DNA from: Altimarinus sp964500515
Lineage (GTDB): Bacteria > Patescibacteriota > Gracilibacteria > BD1-5 > UBA6164
Direction of reading: 5' to 3'
DNA length: 7,463 nucleotides
Assembly (NCBI GenBank): GCA_964500515.1
Contig: CAZCNE010000019.1
Span: 1-7,463 of the forward strand
Shown: positions 1-7,463 of the stretch, piece by piece
Position numbering within the stretch: the first letter of the stretch is position 1
Layout of the letters: each line of letters begins with the position of its first letter
Program-made: the position numbers and the translations under genes
The notes under the pieces: generated by a model
Seen by the model: the letters and a program-made list of their open reading frames with translations, nothing else
What the model was told of the DNA's origin: nothing
Database searches by the model: none

Positions 1-30
1 GATATAATGCTTTTTAAGTTTAGTAAGTAG

Positions 31-53
31 AGAGACAATAGGTCTCTTTTTTT
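31..53 (+). terminator. Rho-independent terminator of an upstream gene
   Basis: A 6-bp stem (AGAGAC at 31-36 with GTCTCT at 42-47) closes a 5-base loop and is followed directly by a run of seven T at 47-53. This is a standard intrinsic terminator for a plus-strand gene that lies mostly outside the window. It separates that gene from the cas operon, so the operon needs its own promoter within 54-246. The stem is GC-rich against an extremely AT-rich background, which makes a chance hairpin unlikely. Confidence 0.8.
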
Positions 54-80
54 GTTGAGAAAAATGATTTAGTTTTAATT

Positions 81-94
81 CTTAACCAAAGAAA
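81..94 (-). promoter_or_regulatory. Protospacer-like site with TTTC PAM, matching the seed after the orphan repeat
   Basis: Read on the minus strand, 94-91 is TTTC and 90-81 is TTTGGTTAAG. These ten bases are identical to 201-210, the first ten bases after the orphan repeat at 182-200. Cas12a recognises a 5' TTTV PAM directly before the protospacer, and the PAM here abuts the match exactly. The identity ends after ten bases, beyond which the two sequences agree only sporadically. Seed-only pairing is known to permit Cas12a binding with little or no cleavage. The PAM side faces the putative -35 box at 103-108, about 9 bases away, so a bound effector could obstruct RNA polymerase. The identity, register and PAM are seen in the sequence. 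The regulatory role is inferred. Confidence 0.6.
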
Positions 95-102
95 AAAATA
101 AT

Positions 103-130
103 TTGATTTTTCTTTTAATTTAAGTATATT
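103..130 (+). promoter_or_regulatory. Putative sigma70-type promoter P1 for the repeat-like RNA and/or the cas operon
   Basis: TTGATT at 103-108 (4 of 6 matches to TTGACA) is followed after 16 bases by TATATT at 125-130 (5 of 6 matches to TATAAT). Transcription would begin near 137, ahead of the orphan repeat hairpin. The background is so AT-rich that -10-like boxes are common, so support comes mainly from the pairing with a -35-like box and the position after the upstream terminator. An alternative -10, TATAGT at 136-141, lacks a convincing -35. Confidence 0.4.
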
Positions 131-161
131 TTTTATATAGTATGAGTTTTTTGTATTATAA

Positions 162-223
162 GTATTAATTTAAATACAAAAAATTCCTACTATTGTAGGT
201 TTTGGTTAAGGCACACAGTGTTC
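162..223 (+). ncRNA. CreR-like crRNA (orphan repeat plus degenerate spacer) in the cas12a leader
   Basis: A single Cas12a-type repeat end (182-200) is followed by spacer-like sequence that begins TTTGGTTAAG at 201 and continues about 20-25 bases (to roughly 223) before the AT-rich sequence in front of the first gene. No second repeat is present, so this is not an array. The ten seed bases match the PAM-flanked site at 90-81. Upstream, GTATT (162-166) and AATAC (173-177) can form a weak 5-bp stem within what may be the degraded 5' half of a repeat. Known Cas-regulating RNAs (CreR) are crRNA-like, use partial complementarity and direct the effector to the cas promoter. The 5' and 3' ends given here are estimates. 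The RNA could instead be a stretch of cas12a 5' UTR that Cas12a binds directly. Confidence 0.55.
182..200 (+). repeat. Orphan type V-A CRISPR repeat handle
   Basis: The 19 bases at 182-200 match the canonical Cas12a crRNA handle (AATTTCTACTATTGTAGAT) at 17 positions. The two differences, C186 for T and G199 for A, sit opposite each other in the stem, turning a T:A pair into C:G. The resulting pseudoknot-type stem is CCTAC (186-190), loop TATT, GTAGG (195-199). A compensatory change preserves the structure and argues that the hairpin is functional. It lies 46 bases before the Cas12a start codon. No further copy occurs in the window, so it is an isolated unit and not an array. Confidence 0.8.
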
Positions 224-229
224 TTATTT

Positions 230-235
230 TATAAT
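230..235 (+). promoter_or_regulatory. Perfect -10 box (P2) just upstream of cas12a
   Basis: TATAAT lies at 230-235, eleven bases before the ATG at 247. Transcription from it would start near 242-247, giving a leaderless or nearly leaderless cas12a mRNA. This fits the absence of any Shine-Dalgarno-like sequence in front of the gene. No good -35 sits at 16-18 bases. In such AT-rich DNA a chance TATAAT is quite possible, so this is a candidate only. Confidence 0.35.
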
Positions 236-246
236 ATTTTAAATTT

Positions 247-3200
247 ATGAAAAATTTTGAAAATTTTACAGCTTTTTATAGTTTACCTCGTAGTCTTCGT
301 TTTGAATTAAAACCAATCTGAAAAACAAAAGAACTTATAAATGATACAGATGAAATATTTCCAAAAGATAAGAGAATAGATGAAATTTATCAAAATATAA
401 TAAAACCATGTTTAAATGATTTGCATAGTGATCTGATAGAAAATAGTTTAGAAAATATTAGTATTTCTAAAATTCCTAAAAATATTGTAGAAATATATAA
501 AAACGAAAAAGACTCTAAGAAATTTAACGATATAAAAAAAAGTCTCAGAGAAGAAATAGTAAGTTTTTTATCTTCATACAAAAATTTTTTTATAAATTGA
601 TACAAGGATTTACTTTGAAAAAATGCAACTGAAATAATAATAAAAATTTATTGAGAAAAAATTTATGAAAAAAATAATGATTCTAAAAATCAATTTTTAT
701 TTTCAGATTTACTTTGAAAGACTTATAAAGAGATTATAGAAACATATTTTTTAGGTTTTTCAACTTATTTAAGAAATTTTCATACAAATAGAGAAAATTT
801 ATATAAATCAGAGTGAAAAATTGGAAGTGTGGCAACGAGAGTTGTTGATGAAAACTTCATTAGATTTTTACAAAATATTTTAGTCTTTGAAGAAAAAATA
901 AATTCTTATAATATTTTATCTCAAAGAGAAAATGAATTATTTTTAATTGAAAACTTTGATAAATATATTAATCAAAAATGAATAGATAATTATAACAAAA
1001 TTATTTGAGATATTCATTCTAAAATCAATGAATATAATCAAAAAAATAATTTAAAATGAAATCAAAAAATACCAAAACTTTTACTTTTGTATAAGCAAAT
1101 TCTATGAAAATCTGAAAAACAAGATATAAATAGTTTTGTAGACAATATAATTCAAACTGATAATGAATTAGAAATAGATTTGAAAAATTTTATAAAAATA
1201 GCTTCACAAAAAATAGATTTTATAAATATAAATGTTTTTTCAAATTTATGAAATTTTGAAATGAAAAAAGTTTTTGTTAAAAAATCAAATTTAAAAATAT
1301 TTTCAAATTTATTTTTAGAAAATTATAATTCTTTGGAAAAACTTTTTCCAGAGTATGATGATGAATGAAAAATAAAAAATGAAGAAGAAATAGTAAGTTT
1401 AGAGGATATAAATAAAGCTTTTTCATACGAGAAAAGTAATTTAAAAGATGTATTTAAAAAACAATATTTTGAAGAAAATAAAACTTGATTTGAATTATTT
1501 TTACAAGCGATAAAAAACTACTTTGATGAAATAATTAAGTGAATAAATAACAATTATTATTTATTGGAAAGACATTTATTATGAGAGAATTTTATTAAAA
1601 ATTTAAAAATAAAGGAAAAAAATATAGATTTATGAAATGAAGTTTTTTGAAATCCAAAAAACATTTTAAAGTCTTATCTAGATTCATTTTTGCAATTAGA
1701 TAGACTTGTTCATATGTTTGATTTAACAAAATGACAATGAAAAAATAAAAAAACAATAGAAGCTGATTTTGATACTGATTTTTATTGAAATATAGACGAA
1801 TATATGAGAGATTTTTCTCCTTTTAAGTTTTATAATTCAATAAGAAATTATTTAACAAAAAAACCTTACTCTGAAGAAAAAATAAAATTAAATTTTGATT
1901 ATTCTGATTTTTTACAATGAAATTCTCTTTGAAAATATGCATTTATCTATAAAGATAAAGAATGAAAATTTTATCTTTGAATAGTTAATCATAGTTATTG
2001 ACAAAGAAAATATAATCCAGAATTTTTAGATAAAGATACTTGATTTTATCAAATTGATTATAAACAATTAAAGTTTAATACATTGGCTTGAAAATGATAT
2101 ATAAGAGATTTTTGAGTGAAGTATAGTGAAGATAAAAATGCTATAGAAAATTTAAAAACACTCATTAAAAAACAATATCTAGAAAAATATCCGAGCTTAC
2201 AAGAAATAATTGATTTTAAGACTAATTCAAAAAAAGAATTTGATAAAAAAGTAATCGAAGTTATGCCAAAAACTTATAGTGCTAGTTTTGTTAATATTGA
2301 TAAAAATTATATAGATATAGAAGTTGAAAAGTGAAATATTCATTTGTTTCAAATTTATAACAAAGATTTTTCAGATTATAAAAAAGAAAAAGCAAAAGAT
2401 AATCTTCATACTATGTATTTTAAGGCTCTTTTTGAAAAAGATAATTTTAAATCTGGAGCTTGTTTTAAATTAAACAGTAGTTGAGCTGAAATATTTTTTA
2501 GAGAAAAGTCTATAAACGAGAAAAAATTAAAAAATTTAAAAGTTACAAATAAATGAGCTATAGAGAAAAAAAGATATACAGAAAATAAAATTCTTCTTCA
2601 TATTCCTATAACTTTAAATTTTATAAGTAAAAATGATTTGAAAGTAAATGATAAAGTAAAAGAGTATTTAAAGAAAAATTATGTAAATATTATATGAATA
2701 GATAGATGAGAAAAACATCTTTTGTACTTTTCGTTAATTGACAGAAATTGAAAGATTATGAAAATTGATTCTTTAAATACTTTGGTTTCTGAAACACCAG
2801 ATTGAGTAAAAAAAGAAGCAAAATATGCAGAAAAATTACAAGAAAAAGAATGAAATAGAGATAAGGAAAGAAAAAATTGGGAAGAAATAGAAACGATAAA
2901 GGAATTAAAAGAAGGTTATATTTCTCAAGTTGTTGATAAAATAGTAAAATTAGCTATAGAAAATAATGCTATTATTGTTATGGAAGATTTAAATTCAGGT
3001 TTTAAAAGATGAAGACAAAAAATTGAGAGACAAGTTTATCAAAAGTTTGAGTTAGCTTTAGCAAAAAAACTAAACTTTTTAGTTGATAAAACAAAAGATT
3101 TTTCAGAAATTTGATGACTTTACAGTGCTTATCAACTTACTCCAAAAATTGAAAATTTTCAAGATATTTATGCTCAAACTTGAATTGTGTTTTATACTCA

Positions 3201-3840
3201 AGCTTGATATACATCCACAACATGTCCCGTTTGCTGATTTAGAAAAAATATTTATAAAAATTATGATAATGAAAAAAATTTTAAAAAATGGTTCAAAGAG
3301 AGAGAAGTTGATGTAATCTATAAAAATTGAGATTTTGAAATCACATATAGTATAGAACAAAGGACTGATAAAAGGAAAAATAAGTTAAAAAAATTAAACT
3401 TTAAATTATTGTCAAAAAATCAAGAAAGATATAGATACATAAAATCAACAAAATGAAAATGATGAGAAATAAAATCTTTTAATATTTCAAAATGATTTTT
3501 AGAGCTTTTTAAAAAGCACAATATAGATTTAGAAAATATAACTTGAGAAATTTTAGATTGGAATTGAGAAGTATCACTATACAAAGATTTTTTATTTTAT
3601 TTTAATTTACTTTTACAAATAAGAAATAGTGCAGATTCTTGAGATGATGGATGATATATTTCTTGTCCTTCTTGTTTGTTTCATAGTGATAATTGATTCC
3701 AAAATTTTCATTTTAACTGAGATGCGAATTGAGCTTATAACATAGCAAGAAAATGAAAAATTATAACAGACAAGATTAGAAATAATGAGAAAGGTTTAGG
3801 GGTGAGTAATGTGGAATGGGATAATGAGGTTTTGAATTAA
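247..3840 (+). CDS. cas12a: Cas12a (Cpf1), type V-A RNA-guided DNA endonuclease; table 25
   Basis: With UGA read as Gly this is one open frame of 1197 residues, slightly short for Cas12a (about 1200-1300). Cas12a uses a tracrRNA-free crRNA to find TTTV-flanked DNA and cuts both strands with one RuvC site. Visible blocks in order: the N-terminal wedge motif YSLPRSLRFELKP followed by GKT (11-27); the REC1 signature FLGFSTYLRNFHTNRENLY (168-186); QKGIDNYNKIIG (243-254); the wedge motif HIPITLNF (785-792); RuvC-I IIGIDRGEKHLL with catalytic D819; the bridge helix region; RuvC-II VMEDLNSGFKRGR with E913; LLQIRNS with the Nuc-domain Arg R1126; RuvC-III GDANGAYNIARKG with D1159. All three catalytic acids are present. 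Two features are unusual. There is a C993-x2-C996 / C1140-x2-C1143 zinc-ribbon-like set. The segment that normally carries the pre-crRNA-processing His and Lys is shortened and lacks both. The ATG at 247 is preferred because the conserved N-terminus starts right after it; no Shine-Dalgarno is seen. About 56 in-frame TGA codons against roughly 8 GGN. Confidence 0.95.
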
Positions 3841-3865
3841 TTTATTTTTTTTAATTTATTGGGTT

Positions 3866-6800
3866 ATGATTAAAGATTTTAAGAACATATTTGAAGTTAG
3901 GAAAGCTGTAAGGTTTGAATTACAAACAAATATTCTAAATAGAAATGTAAAAATAAATCACAAATATGATGATGAAAATATATTATTAAGTTTTTATGAA
4001 ATGTATAAAAACTTCATAGAATTACTTTTAGAAAATTTTTGAAAAAAAGAAGAAAAAAAATATAATTATGAATGGTATAATACAATTCAATTTTCATATA
4101 GATGACTTGAAGACTTATTTATAAGTGAGTTTATAGAAAATAAAGAACAAATTAAATACAATATAAATGGTAAGAAAAAGCCAAAAAATTATATAACTTT
4201 TTGAGAATTATGAGATAAAAATTTTATTAAAAATTTTTTTGAAAATTTTTTTACAGAGTCAGAAAAAAATTTGGAAGAACTAGAAAAGTATGTAAACGAA
4301 TGATTGGAAAATAAATCAAGGAAATCGGACATGTTGTTTTTGATACAAAAGATAAATACAAGAGACCATTTATGAAAACTCTATACTATGTTTGAAAAAA
4401 ACTACATTCAACATAAAAATGACTCTTCTATTATAGAAAAATTAAAAACTTTTATTTTGAAATTAAGAGATGCTAAAGAAAAGCTTCTAATTGAACTAAA
4501 AACTGCTCAATCTTTTTGAATACCTGTCGAACATATAAGTTTAAATTATTATTCTGTAAATAAAACTCCAAAAGAGTTAACAACAGAGATAAAAAATAAG
4601 ATAGATGGAAACAATATAGATAAAAAATATAAGTGGACTTTCAAAGAAAATAACTTAGATGTTAATACAAAAAATATAGTTACTACTTTTAAGCTCAATT
4701 GAGAAATTAAAAATGCATTAGAAAATATGGAAGATGATTTGCAGGATAAAATTAATATAAAAGAACTAAAAGAAATAACTAAACTTTTTAAGGCAAGACA
4801 AAAGGCATGATTAATCCAGTTATTGCAAAGTTGAAAACCATTTAATGAGGTATGGGATAAAGAAAACAAAACTTTTTTCCCTTTTTATTTTGAATTTATG
4901 TGAGAAAAGTTTGATAATTTTCAAATCACTCTGTTCCCTGAGGTATCACTGATAAAGGAAGGGGAAACGATGAACAATTACGAAAGAATGCTATCTCTAA
5001 CAAGTAAAATTGAAAGAGAGACTGATAAAGAGGAAAGAACAAGAATAAAAATGAAAAGATGAATGTTTTTTCAATACACTTTAAAAACTTTTAAAAACTT
5101 TTCTGAAGGATATAAAAAAATTGCTCAAAAATACTGAAGGGATAGTACTGAAATCAAATCTCTTAAAAGACAGAAAATTGATGCCACAAAGTTGAGATGA
5201 TGGTGATTTTTATCAAAAGAAAATGAGAATTATTTTATAAATACATTTGATGTTGAGGAATCAAAAAATGCTTTCAAAGAAATTAATAAAATTAATGGAA
5301 ATTGAAATGATATACAAATTTTTATTCTTTCTTCAATAACATTAAGGGGATTAGATAAGCTTTGTTTTAGGAAAGATTCTACTTTTGTAAAAGGAATAGA
5401 TACGAAAGATTTTGATGAGATATTCACGGCTGATAATTGAAAACAATTTTCTAGATTAAAAAGTAAAAACACGCTTTTGGAGGAATGAAAACTTTTAGAA
5501 TTTTATGTCTATATTCTAGAAAATCAAAAAAACTTAAACTTAAAATTTAGAGCTGAGAATTCACTGGATATACTAAAGCAATCAAAAGATATTGAGGAGT
5601 TTGAGATTAATCTGAAGCTAGAAACCTATGAACTTATAGAGAAAAATACTTCTAAAGAAGTTTATGAAAATATTTTAAAAATATACAAATGAAATTCTTA
5701 TAAAATTACTTCTTATGACTTAGAAAAGTGATTAGAAACAAAAAAATATACAAAATGGTGGTTTGATTTTTGGGAAAAAGATAATAAATCAGATAAGTAT
5801 TTAATTAGATTAAATCCTGAATTAACAATTTTTTTTAAAGAAAAAGATAAAGATTTTATAAAAGAAAATCCTAATATTAAGAAAAACAGAAGACTAGAGG
5901 ATAGTTTTATATTATCAACAAATTTTTCTTTTCATTCAAATAAATCTTATATAGATTCAGCATTCATAAATGAAGAAAAAAGGAAAGATAGTATAGAAAC
6001 ATTTAATCAAATTTTTAACTCTAAAAATAGGTTAGATTATTTTTATTGATTAGATAAATGAACAAATGAGCTTATAACTTTATGAGTTTTTAAAAACGGT
6101 GGCGAGCAAATAGAAGCAGTAAATATAAGTGAAAAAATACCAGTTTATAAAATTACAAATAAATGATTGAATTATTTTGAATATATAAAAAATGAAAGTT
6201 GAGAGTTTATTTTAGATGAAAAATGAGAAAAGAAAAAAAGATATCTATCAAAAAATGTTTCGTATTTTATAAAAGATTTAGAAAATAAAGAATTATTTGA
6301 AAAGTTAGAAATTAACTCTTGCCTATGAGACTTAACTTATGCAAAACTTATAAAATGAAATATTATTTTAAATGCTGATATTTTCACAACTTTAAGTTTA
6401 TATAGAGTAACTGCTAAAAGATTTTTAAATGATGCAATTACAAGGTGAGAATTTTTATGAGAAAAAGTATTATTTGATGAAAGAAAAAAAAGTTTTTATT
6501 ATGAATACTTAAATAGATGAATTAAAAATACAGAAAATATTTTTTACATGAAAGATGAATTTGCTTTTTTATCTTTTGATGAAAAAAAATATAATAGTAT
6601 AAAAGAAGAAATAGAAAGTGATTTAAATGAGTATATAAAAAATATAAAGTTATTTTTAAAAGATTCAAAAAAATATAATAATTTAAGTAATGAAAATATA
6701 TCTATCCAAAAAATAAATAATTATAAAAATGCAATTTCTGCAAATATTGTATGAATTATAATTGAATTACAAAAATATTTTGGGTGATATATTTGCTATG

Positions 6801-7375
6801 AAACTCTTGATGAATGACAAATATTAAAAAAATGATTAAATACTTTTATAGGAAATGTGGTAAATGAAAAAATATATAATAGATTACAATTAAATTTAGA
6901 AGTTCCCCCTATTTTAAAAAAGTTTAGAACTGATATATGAATTAAATGATATATTCAACACTGAAAAGTTATTTATATATATGAAAAAAATACTTCTTCT
7001 GCTTGTCCTATTTGTAATTGAGATTTATTAAAAATAGATAATAAATGAAAATTAGTTGATAAGACAGATTCTGAAATTTATAAATTATGATGACATATGA
7101 GTAATTTTGAGAATGAGATGAAACACTTAAATGATGATGAATATAATGAATGGTTAAAAAATGATAGTTTTAAAAAAGCAAATACTGAAAAATGAAAAAT
7201 TAAAAAAAACAAATATCATTCTTGAAAATTGAAAGACTGAAAAAATTGTGATTTTTATATTGGAAATCAAGCATATCCTGAATTTAATTTCATCAAATCC
7301 TGAGATGACCTTGCAACCTATAACATAGCAAAAAAAGCAAAAGAATATTTAGAAAAGCTAAAAAACAACTCCTAA
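3866..7375 (+). CDS. cas12a2: Second type V effector, Cas12a2-like RuvC nuclease; table 25
   Basis: This 1169-residue frame (UGA=Gly) begins 25 bases after cas12a, so the two are probably co-transcribed. The RuvC core is clear: RuvC-I YGLDKGTNELITLGV with D730, RuvC-II YICYETLDEG with E979, and RuvC-III SGDDLATYNIAKKA with D1147. Compared from memory with Cas12a2, several blocks correspond: the N-terminal VRKAVRFEL (about 12-20); SLNYYSVNKTPKEL (225-238), like the TLNHYT block; the TKLRGWGF segment (441-448) after a YGR helix; RLNPE (648-652) in the wedge; ANIVGI (959-964) before RuvC-II; and CPIC (1047-1050). Characterised Cas12a2 uses Cas12a-type crRNAs, is triggered by target RNA, and then degrades RNA and DNA non-specifically, causing abortive infection. 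That activity is inferred here. The zinc ribbon is incomplete: after C1047 and C1050 only C1128 remains, with H1118 nearby, and about 75 residues lie between the two halves. No Shine-Dalgarno is seen. About 46 TGA against 12 GGN codons. It could instead be an undescribed type V subtype between Cas12a2 and other Cas12 families. Confidence 0.72.
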
Positions 7376-7390
7376 ATTTCCTCTTAACTA

Positions 7391-7423
7391 AAAAATATGC
7401 TAAAATAAACTTAGCATATTTTT
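7391..7423 (+). terminator. Strong intrinsic terminator after the two-effector operon
   Basis: A perfect 13-bp stem (AAAAATATGCTAA at 7391-7403 with TTAGCATATTTTT at 7411-7423) closes a 7-base loop and ends in a T-rich tract, 15 bases after the stop codon at 7373-7375. The A-run on the other side means it could also work for minus-strand transcripts. It ends the operon of the two effectors, so anything downstream would need read-through or its own promoter. Confidence 0.85.
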
Positions 7424-7432
7424 ATTTTGCAA

Positions 7433-7463
7433 ATGAAAACTATGGAAAGCTATATAAAACTTT
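7433..7463 (+). CDS. Possible start of a downstream gene, truncated by the window edge
   Basis: ATG at 7433 opens a frame that stays open to the window end and reads MKTMESYIKL; a second in-frame ATG is at 7442. There is no Shine-Dalgarno, but neither effector gene has one. In type V-A loci the genes after the effector are usually cas4, cas1 and cas2, and a short N-terminus leading into a Tyr-Ile-rich strand would suit Cas4. Ten residues cannot identify a protein, however, and an open frame this short may be chance. The intervening terminator suggests a separate transcription unit. Confidence 0.3.
   Translation, partial: MKTMESYIKL

Noticed and set aside
1..30. A frame ending in TAG at 28-30 that could be the last codons of an upstream gene, and a TATAAT at 3-8.
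   Set aside because: Nine codons are too few to support a coding call. The TATAAT would give a transcript of about 35 bases running straight into the terminator at 31-53.
213..221. Small palindrome ACAC-A-GTGT as a possible repressor operator.
   Set aside because: A 4-bp half-site is too short to claim, and it falls inside the spacer-like part of the repeat RNA, which explains the region better.
2116..2334. A 72-codon plus-strand frame with a standard-code stop.
   Set aside because: It is an in-frame fragment of cas12a lying between two recoded UGA codons, not a separate gene. The same holds for the frame at 6548-6754 inside the second effector.
3083..3360. Overlapping short frames on both strands (plus 3083-3316, minus 3103-3360).
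   Set aside because: They are out of frame with, or antisense to, the conserved RuvC/zinc-ribbon part of cas12a, and have low-complexity Phe/Ile/Lys-rich translations typical of AT-rich shadows.
247..3840. Reading UGA as tryptophan (Mycoplasma code).
   Set aside because: UGA falls at conserved glycines (IGIDRGE, DANGAYN, QKGID), while the conserved Trp before the RuvC-II region (residue 878) is TGG.
5077..5102. Direct repeat of TTAAAAACTT.
   Set aside because: It encodes TLKTFKNF-type residues within the second effector and reflects Lys/Phe-rich low complexity, not a mobile-element or array feature.
3866..5400. Slightly more GGN codons and GC in the first part of the second gene, suggesting recombination or recent transfer.
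   Set aside because: The counts are small (7 GGN against 17 UGA here, 5 against 29 afterwards) and UGA-Gly is used throughout, so a mosaic origin cannot be supported.
4549..5472. Minus-strand frames at 4549-4869 and 5230-5472, and one at 390-605.
   Set aside because: Hydrophobic, Ser/Phe/Leu-rich translations are what the reverse of Lys/Asn/Glu-rich coding sequence gives. There is no start context, and all lie inside the two long genes.

Overview
This window comes from a very AT-rich genome in which UGA is read as glycine (translation table 25). That code is known from the CPR lineages Gracilibacteria (BD1-5) and Absconditabacteria (SR1) and from some of their phages. Under the standard code the window holds only scraps of reading frame. 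When UGA is read as Gly, two uninterrupted genes of 1197 and 1169 codons appear and fill about 95% of it. The assignment is supported directly, because many in-frame TGA codons fall on glycines conserved in the Cas12a family (RuvC-I IGIDRGE, RuvC-III DANGAYNIA, the N-terminal G-K-T). Conserved tryptophans are TGG, so this is not a Mycoplasma-type UGA=Trp code.

Layout: 31-53 is a rho-independent terminator of an upstream gene. 54-246 is a compact regulatory region with a putative promoter (103-130), a single orphan type V-A repeat hairpin (182-200) followed by spacer-like sequence, and a second perfect -10 box just before the first gene. 247-3840 is a Cas12a (Cpf1) effector. After 25 bases, 3866-7375 is a second large RuvC effector that best fits Cas12a2, the RNA-activated abortive-infection relative of Cas12a. 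7391-7423 is a strong 13-bp terminator hairpin. At 7433 a further reading frame begins and runs off the window. No CRISPR array and no cas1, cas2 or cas4 can be identified.

The genes appear to form one operon of two tracrRNA-free effectors that could share the same crRNAs. Cas12a would cut matching DNA. The Cas12a2-like protein, if it behaves like its characterised relative, would sense matching RNA and degrade nucleic acids non-specifically.

The most notable signal is in the leader. The orphan repeat differs from the canonical Cas12a crRNA handle at two positions that form one compensatory base pair. The first 10 bases after it (201-210) exactly match a site on the minus strand at 90-81, just upstream of the putative promoter. 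That site is preceded by TTTC, a textbook Cas12a PAM, in the correct register, and complementarity stops after 10 bases. This is the architecture expected of a cas-regulating crRNA-like RNA (CreR type) that would guide Cas12a to bind but not cut its own promoter region, here possibly controlling a potentially lethal second effector as well.
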